A DNA stretch of 64,000 nt from Thermofilum sp. (GCA_038741495.1 JAVYKX010000001.1:614918-678917); one strand, 5' to 3'. Shown: positions 15,149-27,653, counted from the stretch's first letter. The notes: generated by a model from the sequence alone, not told the origin. Numbers and translations: made by a program.

Positions 15149-17252
15149 CCCTGCTGAGCCACGCCTGGAAGGCGCTGCGCGCGTAGCGGTAGTGGGCAGC
15201 CCCAACGTGGGCAAGTCCACGCTCTTCACCAGGCTGACAGGCCGGGTAGCGCACATCGCTAACTGGCCTGGAACCACGGTCGAGCGCAAGGAAGGGTTGC
15301 TGAAGCTCGACGGGAAGACAGTCGTCCTGGTCGACACGCCCGGCGTGTACTCGCTCGCCGGCATCAGCGAGGAGGAGCGCATCACCCGCGACTACCTCTT
15401 GAGGGGGGACTGGGACGCTGTCCTCGTGCTTGTCGACGCGGTAGCCCCGGAGAAGACGCTCTACATGGCTCTCCACGTGCGAGAGCTGACGGGGCGGGTG
15501 GTCGTCGCGCTGACGAAGTGGGATGAAGCGCACGCGAGAGGGGTGCACGTGCACGTCGACCAGCTTGAGAGGGCTCTCAAGGCTCCCGTGATCCCGGTCT
15601 CGGGGGTCACGGGGGAAGGGCTCAGCGAGCTGCGCCGCGCTATAGCGGAGGTGGTGGAGGCTGGGGGTGCGGAGCCGCTGGTCATCGACTACGGTGTTCT
15701 CGAGCGGGCGATCTCGGAGCTCGCGCGAGACCTCAGCGGGCTGGAAGTGGAGTTGAGGGCCCCGCCCCGCTGGATCGCTGTAAAGCTTCTCGAAGGTGAT
15801 GAGTACGCTCTGAGAGCCGTCCTGAGAGCTGGGGGGAGCCGCATCGTCGAGAAGGCTGAGAAGCTTAGGCAGGAGCTGCAGCGCTCAGGGGTGGACGTGG
15901 AGGAAGCTGCTATCGCGGCTAGGTTCAGGTTCGTCGACTCGGTGTGCAGGAAGGCGGTGGTCCGCCTACTCCTGCGGGAGCGGCGGGGGCTGCTGGAGAG
16001 GGTTCTCCTCCACCCTGCTGCCGGGCCCTTCGCCTCGCTCGCCCTCCTGCTCTCGCTGTTCACGGTAGTCTTCGCGGTTAACACCGGGTTCCCTCTCACG
16101 CTGATCCTGGAGCAGCTGGGCTTCTCGGAGCTGGCGGAGTCGGTGGAATCCTACACGCTATCCGGCCTCATCTCGAGCCTTTTCGACAGCCTTTCGCGAG
16201 CCCTGGATCGGGCTCTAGCCGAGGCGGGCGTCAGCGGGCCGCTAGCGGGCATCCTGGTGGAAGGCTTCCTGCCGGGTGCTGCGCTGGTGCTCACCTTCTT
16301 CCCGCTAATCTTCACAGCGCTGTTCATCCTAGCTTTCCTTGAGGATAGCGGCGTAGGCCCGCTCGCAGCAGTATCGCTCCATAACACGCTGAAGCGCGCC
16401 GGCCTATCCGGGCGCGCGATCTACCCTATGCTCATCAGCCTCGGCTGCAACGTCCCCGGAGTTCTCTCCACTAGAGCCAGCACCGACGCCACCGAGAGGC
16501 TCGAGCTGATCTTCAGCATCCCCTTCATCCCATGCCAGGCGAGGCTAGTAGTGCTCCTCGCTTTCGCAGCCGCGTACTTCGGGGGAGGCTTCCAGGCTCT
16601 AGCCCCCCTCGCGCTGGTCTACGCAGCTTCCTTCACCATGCTCTTACTCACGTCGCTGGCGATCCGCAAGCTCCGCGGCGCCCGGGAACCCCCCGAGCTG
16701 CTGCTAGAGCTCCCGCCCCTCCACAAGCCCTCGCTGAAAGTCCTCTGGTGGATCACGTGGGACTACGTGAAGCATTTCCTCAAGCGCGCCGGCTTCATAA
16801 TCTTCGTCCTGGGCGTTGCTCTCTGGGGCTTAACCTCCTACGGGCCCCACGGCCCGGCGAGCACCCCCGCGGAGAGCTTCGCAGGGATCCTCGGCAAGCA
16901 CCTCTCGCCCATCATGCTCCCCTTCGGCGTCCACGGAAGCGCCGCTGAAGCGCTCGCCTTCGCGATGCTAGCCGGCCTCCTGGCGAAGGAGGTTGTCCTG
17001 CTCTCCCTCGTCGGCTTCACCGGGGCAGCCGGCCCCCTCGAGGCTCTCTCATCCCTCGGCCTGACGGGAGCGCAGGCCCTCGCCCTCATGGTCTTCTACA
17101 CGACCTACATGCCCTGCTTGGCGACGCTGTCAGCTGTGTACAGCGAGACAGCGAGCCTGAAGCTAACCCTAGCCGCCCTCGCCTGGTCCCTCGCGGCCGC
17201 CCTCGCGGCGAGCCTGCTAGCCTACGCTCTAGGGCTCGCTCTCCTCGGCTGA
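15129..17252 (+). CDS. feoB: FeoB ferrous iron transporter
   Basis: A 707-residue membrane GTPase for Fe(II) import. The N-terminal G domain shows G1 GSPNVGKST, a switch region with NWPGTTVERKEG, G3 DTPGVYSL and G4 TKWD, where most G proteins have N/TKxD; a helical guanine-nucleotide-dissociation region follows to about 270. The membrane part has the two Gate motifs, the first around ISLGCNVPGV (Cys-containing, typical of FeoB) and the second around YTTYMPCLATLSAV. GTG 15129 is the start, overlapping feoA by 20 bases. The length is normal for archaeal FeoB. It would act with FeoA and probably the FeoC-like protein. Confidence 0.95.
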   Translation: MLACSRDPAEPRLEGAARVAVVGSPNVGKSTLFTRLTGRVAHIANWPGTTVERKEGLLKLDGKTVVLVDTPGVYSLAGISEEERITRDYLLRGDWDAVLVLVDAVAPEKTLYMALHVRELTGRVVVALTKWDEAHARGVHVHVDQLERALKAPVIPVSGVTGEGLSELRRAIAEVVEAGGAEPLVIDYGVLERAISELARDLSGLEVELRAPPRWIAVKLLEGDEYALRAVLRAGGSRIVEKAEKLRQELQRSGVDVEEAAIAARFRFVDSVCRKAVVRLLLRERRGLLERVLLHPAAGPFASLALLLSLFTVVFAVNTGFPLTLILEQLGFSELAESVESYTLSGLISSLFDSLSRALDRALAEAGVSGPLAGILVEGFLPGAALVLTFFPLIFTALFILAFLEDSGVGPLAAVSLHNTLKRAGLSGRAIYPMLISLGCNVPGVLSTRASTDATERLELIFSIPFIPCQARLVVLLAFAAAYFGGGFQALAPLALVYAASFTMLLLTSLAIRKLRGAREPPELLLELPPLHKPSLKVLWWITWDYVKHFLKRAGFIIFVLGVALWGLTSYGPHGPASTPAESFAGILGKHLSPIMLPFGVHGSAAEALAFAMLAGLLAKEVVLLSLVGFTGAAGPLEALSSLGLTGAQALALMVFYTTYMPCLATLSAVYSETASLKLTLAALAWSLAAALAASLLAYALGLALLG

Positions 17253-17272
17253 GCTGCGGCTTTCGCGAGCGG

Positions 17273-18373
17273 CTACCTGCCGCGCACCACCACCCGGAGC
17301 TTCACCTGCAAGTTCTCCACAACCAGGTAGAGCCTGCCCGTCCGGGCCGCCGGGTTCGGCTTAGGCCAGTAACCCTGCCCCCTCACCCAGCCCTCAGGGA
17401 CCTCGAGCGCGCCCTCACCCCTCACCAAGAGCACGCGGAAGTAGCTGCCCGCCGCGAGAGCTTCCGCGGAGCTGCACCCCCTGATGAGCTGCGGGCTCTC
17501 GCTCACGACCACGAAGACGCCAGCGAAGGGAGCACTAGTGTAGTTGCGCTCAACCCACACCTCCACCGTTGCGTTAACCCAGCCCTCGGGAAGCTCGATG
17601 AACATCGAGCTGCGCCCCAGCGCGCTGACACGCCACGCTCCACCGCCAAGGTACTCGACCGCCGCCGACCACCCGCCGAGCTCGTCGGGGTAAAGGGTAG
17701 CGGGCACCTCTACACCACCAGCCAGCACAGCGCCGCGGAGGAGCAGCAGAGACCCCTCCTTCGTCCTGACCGCGACCACGGCCCTGAGGGTAGTGTTGGC
17801 GAGAACCTGGACAGTAGCGTTGGGAGGCAGCGTGCCGCTCGCCACGCCCGTGGAAGCATCAGAGAGGACTATCCAGCGCTCTACGCACGCAACCCCTCCA
17901 CCGCTCTCCCTGCAGAGCGCCATGACGCTTACCCTCTCGCCCAGCCCGACATTCAGCGTAGCGGAGCCGTTCACCTCACGCTCCCAACCCTTCCCCGCGG
18001 CGAGCACGGTCAGCCCGCCAGCATCCACGTGAAGCGCAGCTAGCCTCGGCTTGAAAACGGCTTTCAGCGCAGTGCTGCCCCTCACCTTCATAAGCAACGG
18101 CTCCGAGCCAGCCGGGCGCCTCGACCCGTTCACGTACAGCTCTACCTCTACGTGCTCCGGCGCTTCTAGAAGGATAACCAGCGTAGAGCCCGGCTCCACC
18201 TCGAGCACACCACCACTAACCACGCTCCCGTTAACCAGGACACGCCCCTCCCCCACAACCTCAACCCGGACGCTGACCGTCGGAGCCCGCTCGGAAAGCC
18301 TCAAGGAGAGCGGGAGAAGCGTGAGAAGCACAGCAGCCACAAGCACCAGAGCCGCAAGCCGCCTTACGCGCAC
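17273..18373 (-). CDS. Exported beta-rich protein, unknown family
   Basis: A protein of about 366 residues, not recognised. It begins with a basic signal helix (VRRLAALVLVAAVLLTLLPL) and then repeats beta-strand segments. One region, residues about 35-120, resembles the Ig-like folds of archaeal surface proteins (VEVVGEGRVLVNGSVVSGG), with asparagine-linked glycosylation sequons (NGS, NTT, NYT). No C-terminal anchor is seen, so it may be secreted or bound to the S-layer. I use GTG 18373: a GATATAAG box (minus strand, near 18415) lies about 40 bases upstream, while the longer open frame from 18466 would begin before that box. Confidence 0.68.
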   Translation of the reverse strand: MRVRRLAALVLVAAVLLTLLPLSLRLSERAPTVSVRVEVVGEGRVLVNGSVVSGGVLEVEPGSTLVILLEAPEHVEVELYVNGSRRPAGSEPLLMKVRGSTALKAVFKPRLAALHVDAGGLTVLAAGKGWEREVNGSATLNVGLGERVSVMALCRESGGGVACVERWIVLSDASTGVASGTLPPNATVQVLANTTLRAVVAVRTKEGSLLLLRGAVLAGGVEVPATLYPDELGGWSAAVEYLGGGAWRVSALGRSSMFIELPEGWVNATVEVWVERNYTSAPFAGVFVVVSESPQLIRGCSSAEALAAGSYFRVLLVRGEGALEVPEGWVRGQGYWPKPNPAARTGRLYLVVENLQVKLRVVVRGR

Positions 18374-18780
18374 ACCCAGCCACCCGCACCTCCACGAGCC
18401 AGAAAACCCGCTTATATCCCTGCCAGCAGCCCAGCGGATCAAGGCCGCAAAACCTCCGCGCGCCACAAGCTCCCAGCAGTCGCCGAGCCTAACCTCCCAC
18501 CCAAACTAGCGTGATAGAGCAGAGGAGGAGTGGCCCTGGGAAGGTGTGCGGCCCCGCCCGGGCACCGTAGGGGAAAAGCGGGCTTTCCTCCTTCAGAGGT
18601 TTCGGCGGAGGGCCAGCAGTTTCCCTGAAGCCTCCTCCCGTTGCGTATCACTCAGCCAGCCCACCTAGGTCGCTAAAACTTGCAGAGATTGAGAGCGGGA
18701 AAACCCTAGCATTAAACCCAAGTAGAGAAGAGAAAAACATAAATAAAACCAAAACCAGCTAAAAACACCACCCAGCCCCG
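18374..18780. other. Gene-free stretch with AT-rich CRISPR leader
   Basis: No gene is visible. The last 90 bases (about 18690-18780) are rich in A (blocks such as AGAAAAACATAAATAAAACC), in contrast to the GC-rich surroundings, and directly precede the first repeat. This is what a CRISPR leader looks like and gives the array its direction, left to right. Confidence 0.5.
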
Positions 18781-19068
18781 GTATCAGCGAAGAATGAGTT
18801 GAAAGTACCATTTTCACCACTCTTACCATTCTTGCCATTCTTACATGTATCGGCGAAGAATGAGTTGAAAGCCTCAACGTTGAGGAGAGCTCTCTCTATC
18901 TTTTCGTATCAGCGAAGAATGAGTTGAAAGGAGTGGCCAGGAAGTGCGAGGGGGCTGCGCGGAGCGGAGGTTCCTCATGTATCAGCGAAGAATGAGTTGA
19001 AAGTTTCTCCTTCAAGCCGCCTCCCCGCAGGCTCCGCCACCTCGTATCAGCGAAGAATGAGTTGAAAG
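18781..19068 (+). CRISPR. Small CRISPR array, five 25-bp repeats and four spacers
   Basis: The 25-bp repeat begins GTATCAGCGAAGAATG and ends AGTTGAAAG. Copies start at 18781, 18847, 18906, 18979 and 19044; only the second differs (CGGC for CAGC at base 6). Spacers are 41, 34, 48 and 40 bp. The GTTGAAAG end is close to the ATTGAAAG end common in archaeal repeats and would give the crRNA 5' handle, so the array reads on the plus strand. A degenerate sixth repeat, TGTCAGCGAAGGGTTGGGTTG, begins near 19107 after a spacer-length gap of about 36-38 bp, marking the old end of the array. No cas gene is adjacent; the nearest candidate is the Cas4-like gene at 3.8 kb. Confidence 0.95.
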
Positions 19069-19189
19069 TCGGTGTAGGTTGGGGGTTTTCCTGCTTACTC
19101 GCTATTGTCAGCGAAGGGTTGGGTTGTTGGCTGTTCTGGTGGGGTGTTGCTGCCTGGGTGGTAAGGGCTTTAAGTTTCTGGGTGTGTGG

Positions 19190-20350
19190 ATGTTGGTGCG
19201 TAGGGGGGTAGCTGAGCTTCCGCTGCATGGGGGGCGTGTGCCTTCCTGGCTGGTTGCGAGGATGAGGGAGCTGGCTGGGGTAGTGGTTAGGCTGGTTGTG
19301 GACGAGTACGGGACGGGGGGTTTCCTCGAGAGGGTTGCCGACCCGGTGTGGTTTCAGGCGCTTAACAACCTTATCGGGATGGATTGGGATTCTTCAGGCT
19401 CGACGACTGTCACGACCGCGGTTCTCAAGGAGGTTCTTTCGAGGCTGGATCTCGGCGTGTACGCGGCGGGGGGTAAGGGTGGTGCGAGCCTTAGGACTCC
19501 CCAGGAGCTCGAGGGGCTGGCCCGCAGGCTGGGCCTCGACGCGGAGAGGCTGGTGAGGGCCTCGATTCTCGTCGCTAAGGTTGATAGCGCGGCGCTCCAG
19601 GCGGGCTACCAGCTTTACCACCACGCGTTCTTCCTGGATGGGGAGGGCCGGTGGGCTGTGGTGCAGCAGGGTATGAACCCGCAGGTGAAGGTGGCTAGGC
19701 GCTACCACTGGTTCTCCGAGAGTGTTTCGAGCTTCGTCGAGAACCCTCACAGGGGTGTTAGCGGTGTGGCGGGCACTGCTTTGAACACTGTTGACGCTGG
19801 CTTCGGCGAGCACCGGAGGCTTCTCGCCGATCTAGCGAAGGAGAGCCCTGCGAGGCTTGAGTCCGAGCTGCAGCAAGCTTTAGCCGCAGCCCGGGGGCTC
19901 GCGCCCCTGGTCAGGTACGAGCCTTACCCGCTCGAGAAGGTGCGGGAGACTGTTAAGCGCTACCTCCGGCTCGGCGGCGCCGCGCTGAACCTTCGGGCGC
20001 TCGAGGCTGCTCGCGAGCTTGATGTGCGCAGCTACGAGGAGCTGCTCGCTATCCGGGGTGTGGGCCCGAGCACGGTGAGGGCGCTGGCGCTGATCGCGGA
20101 GCTGGTTTACGAGACGCCTCCGAGCTGGAGGGATCCTGTCACCCACCCGGTGGACCCCTTCAAGTTCGCTTACGCTGTGGGCGGTAAGGACGGTGTGCCG
20201 TTCCCGGTGGACAGGAGGACTTACGACGAGGTTCTCTCGATCTTGAGGGAGCTGACCCAGCGGGTGAGGTCGCCCTGGGCTCTGAGAAGGCTCGCAGCGC
20301 TCACTAGGGATTGGCAGCCGCCGGAGGAGGAGAAGGTCCCGACGCTCTAG
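19190..20350 (+). CDS. DUF763 (COG1415) protein with helix-hairpin-helix
   Basis: A protein of 386 residues from the archaeal/bacterial DUF763 family, function not established. Conserved blocks seen: RRGVAELPLHGGRVPSWL at the start, a LADPVWFQALNNLIGMDWDSSG-type block (here RVADPVWFQA and MDWDSSGSTTVTT), and YHHAFFLDGEGRWAVVQQGM. A helix-hairpin-helix, LLAIRGVGPSTVRALALI, near residues 315-335 argues for DNA binding. ATG 19190 or GTG 19196 is the start, behind a CTTTAAGTTT box at 19168-19177; the open frame further upstream (to 19079) overlaps the degenerate CRISPR repeat and is not coding. Its position beside the array may be chance. Confidence 0.88.
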   Translation: MLVRRGVAELPLHGGRVPSWLVARMRELAGVVVRLVVDEYGTGGFLERVADPVWFQALNNLIGMDWDSSGSTTVTTAVLKEVLSRLDLGVYAAGGKGGASLRTPQELEGLARRLGLDAERLVRASILVAKVDSAALQAGYQLYHHAFFLDGEGRWAVVQQGMNPQVKVARRYHWFSESVSSFVENPHRGVSGVAGTALNTVDAGFGEHRRLLADLAKESPARLESELQQALAAARGLAPLVRYEPYPLEKVRETVKRYLRLGGAALNLRALEAARELDVRSYEELLAIRGVGPSTVRALALIAELVYETPPSWRDPVTHPVDPFKFAYAVGGKDGVPFPVDRRTYDEVLSILRELTQRVRSPWALRRLAALTRDWQPPEEEKVPTL

Positions 20351-20402
20351 CTCCGCTTCCCAGAGTGCTCTCGGCCCTGCCCCCGGGGGTTGGGCGCGAG
20401 GA

Positions 20403-20412
20403 GGTATAAATA
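20403..20412 (+). promoter_or_regulatory. TATA box of the HEPN/nucleotidyltransferase pair
   Basis: GGTATAAATAGG is centred about 28 bases before ATG 20436, a near-consensus archaeal box. Confidence 0.7.
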
Positions 20413-20435
20413 GGCGGTAGCTGTACTTTCCCGTA

Positions 20436-20821
20436 ATGTCGCGCGCTCGCGAGGTAGAGCTCTTGAGGAGGAGGGCGAGATCCTTCCTTGCGAGAGCTTT
20501 AGAGAGCTTTAACGCGGGGGATTACGACTTAGCTGTCTTCCTCGCGGAGCAGGCGGTGCGCTGCACTTAAAGGCAATGCTGCTGGAGAAGGTGGGCGACT
20601 ACCCCAGGGTGCACTCGACAATGGCTCTCGCCTCGATCCTCGGTAGGCTGCCTGAGTGCGGAGAGCTCGTGAGCTTCCTTGAGGAGAACAGAGTTGAGGT
20701 CGGTCTCCTGGAGGATGCTTACATAGCTTCGAGGTACCTAGCGAGGGAGTACAGCAGGGAGGAGGCTGAAATTCTCGTGAACTTTGCGAGAGAGGTTTTG
20801 GAGCATGGAGGTGTATGTTGA
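20436..20821 (+). pseudogene. HEPN-domain protein, interrupted by a 1-base frameshift
   Basis: Reading from ATG 20436 gives a typical HEPN start (LRRRARSFLARALESF then DYDLAVFLAEQAV) that stops at TAA 20568-20570. The downstream frame, offset by two, continues the family pattern (LHLKAMLLEKVGDYPRVHS, then helices to VNFAREVLEHGGVC) to TGA 20821. Restoring one base near 20558-20561 (GTG-CG-CTG to GTG-CGG-CTG) joins them into a single HEPN protein of about 128 residues. The usual R-x4-6-H ribonuclease motif is not obvious. The break is either a true mutation, a sequencing error or, less likely, recoding. The nucleotidyltransferase overlaps its end by 17 bases. Confidence 0.85.
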
Positions 20822-21146
20822 CATCCTCTTGAAGAGGGCTGAGATGGTCAGGAACTGGAGGGTGTACGCTGCTAGGGTAGCGGAGGCGGCTAGAGCTGTT
20901 CTCCCTGGCGCGAGGGTTTACGTTTTCGGGAGCGTGGTGAGGGGTGAGTGCACTGGCGGCAGCGATGTCGACGTGTTGGTGATTTCGGGGAGCCTTCCGA
21001 GGAGCGGCTTGGAGAGGGCGAAGGTAAAGGTGAAGATAGAGGAGCTTGCGGGCCTCCCGCCCTACCACCCTTTCGAGATCCACCTAGCGGATGAGGAAGA
21101 AGGGGGGTGGTACCTCAGCAGGGTCGGAGAGCTTGTGGAGTTTTGA
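20805..21146 (+). CDS. Minimal nucleotidyltransferase (MNT), partner of HEPN
   Basis: A 113-residue Pol-beta-fold nucleotidyltransferase. The signature is VYVFGSVVRGECTGGSDVDVLV: GS followed by ten residues and the DxD pair, with a third acidic position in FEIHLADEEE. MNT proteins disarm the partner HEPN ribonuclease, in characterised cases by AMPylating a tyrosine. ATG 20805 is used, overlapping the HEPN reading frame by 17 bases; the open frame extends a further seven codons upstream. If the HEPN gene is truly broken this is an antitoxin without its toxin. Confidence 0.9.
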   Translation: MEVYVDILLKRAEMVRNWRVYAARVAEAARAVLPGARVYVFGSVVRGECTGGSDVDVLVISGSLPRSGLERAKVKVKIEELAGLPPYHPFEIHLADEEEGGWYLSRVGELVEF

Positions 21147-21183
21147 GCGGTGCGGCGCGCAGTTTTCCTCTGCAGCCCGGGGG

Positions 21184-21195
21184 AAAGGCTATTTA
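21184..21195 (+). promoter_or_regulatory. TATA box that fixes the alpha-mannosidase start
   Basis: AAAGGCTATTTACC region, centred near 21191, 27 bases before GTG 21218. It excludes the longer open frame that begins at 21107. Confidence 0.6.
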
Positions 21196-21217
21196 CCCTC
21201 CGCGCCGAGAGGGGTGT

Positions 21218-24200
21218 GTGGCGAGGCTGACCTTCCGAGAGATTGAGCGAAGGTTCTTCGACTTTCTCGCCGCGACGGTTGTCGACCACAAGCCGGTCAC
21301 CAGGTGGAGGGGGAGTGGTGGGGAGGTAGAGCTTCCCTTCTTCAGCGCGGCTAGGCCGGACGAGGTTCTCGCCTTCGAGGTGCACCTCTCACTGCCTAGG
21401 CTCGGTGGGGCGCGTTGGCTCCTCAGGCTGGATATCACGGGGAACGGGCTGCTCCGCGTCGATGGAGAGCTTTTCCAGGCTGTTGACGAGCAGCATAGGC
21501 TCGCTGTTCTCGAGCCGGGGGAGAGGCGTGTCGCCCTGGAGGCGACTCCGCGCAGGCTTTTCGGCGAGAACCCCTGGTCGTTCGCCTTCGTAGGGTCGAG
21601 CCTCTCCGCTGTGCTCTGGGACGAGTTCCACCTCGCTTTATCGCTGCTCGACCTGCTCCAGCTCGCGAAGGGTAGGAGCGACCTCCTGGAGGCTCTCTCC
21701 CGCGCGGCGGAGGAGGTTGAGCTCACGCCTAGCGTCACGCAGGTCTACGCTGCGCACACGATCCTGTACGGGCACTTCGCGCCGGAGAGCACGCCCGAGT
21801 ACCGCGGCCCCCGCTGGGACTTCGCCTACACTGCGAGCGTGTATGGCCCCCGGGTGCTGGCGGGCTTCGCTGCCGACATACCTGGGCCTAGCGTGGAGGA
21901 GGTGGTCGAGACTGCTAGGAGGGTTCGGGAGAAGCTGCCCACCGGCGCAGCCGCGGGGAAGGTGTACCTCTTCGGGCACGCTCACATCGACACTGCCTGG
22001 CTGTGGCCGTTCAGCGAGACGAGGAGGAAGGTGGTCCGGACGTTCGCGACTGTGGTGCGGTTGGCGAAGATGGGGTACAGGTTCACGTACGTGCAGAGCG
22101 GGGCCCAGAACTACAAGTGGCTCGAGGAAGCGGAGCCCGAGCTCTTCGAGGAGGTTAAGAGGCTGGTGAGGGAGGGGCGGTGGCTGCCGGTAGGCGGGAT
22201 GTGGGTTGAGGCGGACACCCAGCTGGTCACGGGGGAGTCTCTGGCGAGGCAGCTGCTCTACGGGCAGCGGTACTTCGCCGAGAAGCTCGGGGCGAGGAGC
22301 AGGGTCGGGTGGCTTCCCGACTCCTTCGGCTTCAGCGCCCAGCTCCCCCAGCTCTTCCGCAAAGCTGGCATCGAGGTCTTCGTGACGCACAAGGTGATGT
22401 GGAACGACACGAACGAGTTTCCCTACCACGCTTTCGTCTGGGAGGGCCTTGACGGCAGCGAGGTCGTAGCCCACATCATCGTAGCCACCTACAACGGCTC
22501 CCTGACGGCGAGCGAGCTGGCGGGCCTGTGGGAGAGGTACAAGCAGAGGGATCTGGCCCCGGCGGTGCACGCGTACGGGTTCGGCGACGGGGGCGGTGGG
22601 CCTACTTTCCTGATGCTCGAGCGGCTGAAGCTCCTCCGCTCTATCCCCGGCCTACCCGAGCCCGTCGAGGCTCCGAGCGAGAGCGAGTACGTGAGCGAGC
22701 TGCTGAAAGCTAAGGAGAAGCTGCCTCGCTGGAAGGGTGAGATCTACAACGAGTTCCACCGCGGCGTCTACACTACGAACCTGAAGGTTAAGGAGCTTGT
22801 CTCTAGGGCCGAGAGCGAGGCCCGCTGGGCCGAGCTGGCGGCGGCGTTAGCTCACCTTTTCGGCCTGGCAGGCTACCCCGCCCCCGAGATCAGGGAAGCT
22901 TGGGAGCGCTTGCTCCGCTGCCAGTTCCACGACGTGCTGCCCGGCTCCTCCAGCTACGAGGCTTACGCTGAAGCCTACGGGGACCTCGAGGCTGCGATCA
23001 CCTCCTTCGAGGCGGTTTCGCGAAAGTCGCTCGAAGCGGTCGCTGAGCGCGTAGACGCGCCTAAGGGCAGCGTGGTCGTCTTCAACTCTCTACCTTGGCC
23101 GGTTAAGCTGCCCCTGAAGCTCCCGGGGCTTGGCTACACCTACCCTGACGGTAGGCCTGTGGAGGCGCAGAGTTCCGGTGAGGGGCTGGTGGCGGTGGTC
23201 GAGGTCCCCGCGACCGGCTACGTCGCGCTCCTGCCGGGTGCCAGCCAGGAGCCCTCGGGCGGTGCGAGCGCCCGGGCTGAGGAGGGCGGCGTGGTGCTCG
23301 AGAACGAGCTGCTCAGGGTGAGGTTGAGCGGCGGCGGGGAGCTTCTCTCGGTGTACGACAAGCAATCCGGCTTCGAGGTCCTGGCGGCTCCCAGCAACGT
23401 GCTGCGCGCGCACCCCGATAAGCCCGGCAGCTTCGACGCTTGGGATATCGACCGCTCTGCAGTCGAGTCGCCTGGCTACGCTTTCCAGCCTGCTGAGCCC
23501 CTGAGGGTGGTCTCGAGCGGGCCTGTCGCAGCTTCTGCTGAGTGCGCGCTCCGCTTCAAGAGCTCGACGGCCAGGGTGAGGGTCACGCTGTACAAGGGTT
23601 TGAAGCTCGTGGAGATCCGAGTCTCTTTCGACTGGCGCGAGAAGTGCTACCTCGTGAAGGCCTGGTTCGACTTCAATGTGAAGAGCGATACTGCGCACTT
23701 CGAGGTGCCGTTCGGGGTGGTCGAGAGGAGGACGGTGCCCAGGGACAGCTGGGATGAGGCGAGGTACGAGGTTCCCGCGCTCAGGTGGGTAGATGTCTCC
23801 GACGGAGCTCGCGGCGCCGCGATCATCGCTCCCACTAGGCACGGCTACAGCGTGCGAGGGTCGAGGGTAGGTCTGAGCCTCCTGAAGTCCCCCTTCATGC
23901 CGAACCCGTGGTCCGACCTCGGCCGCTTCGAGGTCGTTTACTACCTGTACCCGCACGAGGGCGACTATAGGGCTGGGAGGGTTTACGAGAAGGCTTACGA
24001 GGTCTGGGCTGGGCTCAAGCTGGCTGAGAAGAGGGCGGAGGGGGGAGGCATGCCGAGGGCGGCGAGCTTCCTCGAAGCAGAGCCCGGTGTTATCGTCGAG
24101 GCTGTGAAGCTGGGTGAGGAGAAGGGTGTAGTGGTCAGGCTGTACGAGGTGGAGGGGAGGAGCCGCGAGGTGGTGCTGAAGCTTCCGGGTAGCTTCACGG

Positions 24201-24313
24201 TCTTCGAGACGAACCTCCTCGAGGAGAACCCGAAGATGGTGGGCAGAGGTTCTAGCGTGAGGCTGAGCTTCAAGCCTTTCGAGGTTAAGACCCTGCTCCT
24301 CGAGAGAGCTTGA
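21218..24313 (+). CDS. GH38 alpha-mannosidase
   Basis: A 1031-residue glycoside hydrolase of family 38, which removes alpha-linked mannose with retention of configuration using a zinc ion. Zinc and catalytic blocks: GHAHIDTAWLWPFSET (His, Asp ligands), MWVEADTQLVTGESL (Asp nucleophile), WLPDSFGFSAQLPQL, and YGFGDGGGGPT; the C-terminal half carries the beta-sandwich domains. No signal peptide is seen, so it works in the cytoplasm on imported oligosaccharides or recycled glycans. GTG 21218 is chosen from the promoter spacing. The next gene, a GH2 beta-galactosidase, follows in the same direction after about 130 bases, suggesting joint use in glycan breakdown. Confidence 0.95.
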   Translation: MARLTFREIERRFFDFLAATVVDHKPVTRWRGSGGEVELPFFSAARPDEVLAFEVHLSLPRLGGARWLLRLDITGNGLLRVDGELFQAVDEQHRLAVLEPGERRVALEATPRRLFGENPWSFAFVGSSLSAVLWDEFHLALSLLDLLQLAKGRSDLLEALSRAAEEVELTPSVTQVYAAHTILYGHFAPESTPEYRGPRWDFAYTASVYGPRVLAGFAADIPGPSVEEVVETARRVREKLPTGAAAGKVYLFGHAHIDTAWLWPFSETRRKVVRTFATVVRLAKMGYRFTYVQSGAQNYKWLEEAEPELFEEVKRLVREGRWLPVGGMWVEADTQLVTGESLARQLLYGQRYFAEKLGARSRVGWLPDSFGFSAQLPQLFRKAGIEVFVTHKVMWNDTNEFPYHAFVWEGLDGSEVVAHIIVATYNGSLTASELAGLWERYKQRDLAPAVHAYGFGDGGGGPTFLMLERLKLLRSIPGLPEPVEAPSESEYVSELLKAKEKLPRWKGEIYNEFHRGVYTTNLKVKELVSRAESEARWAELAAALAHLFGLAGYPAPEIREAWERLLRCQFHDVLPGSSSYEAYAEAYGDLEAAITSFEAVSRKSLEAVAERVDAPKGSVVVFNSLPWPVKLPLKLPGLGYTYPDGRPVEAQSSGEGLVAVVEVPATGYVALLPGASQEPSGGASARAEEGGVVLENELLRVRLSGGGELLSVYDKQSGFEVLAAPSNVLRAHPDKPGSFDAWDIDRSAVESPGYAFQPAEPLRVVSSGPVAASAECALRFKSSTARVRVTLYKGLKLVEIRVSFDWREKCYLVKAWFDFNVKSDTAHFEVPFGVVERRTVPRDSWDEARYEVPALRWVDVSDGARGAAIIAPTRHGYSVRGSRVGLSLLKSPFMPNPWSDLGRFEVVYYLYPHEGDYRAGRVYEKAYEVWAGLKLAEKRAEGGGMPRAASFLEAEPGVIVEAVKLGEEKGVVVRLYEVEGRSREVVLKLPGSFTVFETNLLEENPKMVGRGSSVRLSFKPFEVKTLLLERA

Positions 24314-24344
24314 GGCTGGGGCGAGCGGAACTTTCTCTCGCTAG

Positions 24345-27653
<3,309 letters not shown>

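Noticed and set aside
15781-15810. GGTGATGAG followed by CTGA as a C/D box RNA
   Set aside because: It lies inside feoB, and a second C'/D' pair is lacking.
18578-18590. Minus-strand GAGGAAAGCCCGC resembling the conserved start of RNase P RNA
   Set aside because: The consensus needs GAGGAAAGTCC, and the second conserved ACAGAA block is absent downstream.
19079-19189. N-terminal extension of DUF763
   Set aside because: It overlaps the decayed CRISPR repeat and lies upstream of the promoter box; the family begins at RRGVAELPLHGG.
20558-20576. Programmed frameshift in the HEPN gene
   Set aside because: No slippery heptamer or stimulatory structure is visible; mutation or sequence error is simpler.
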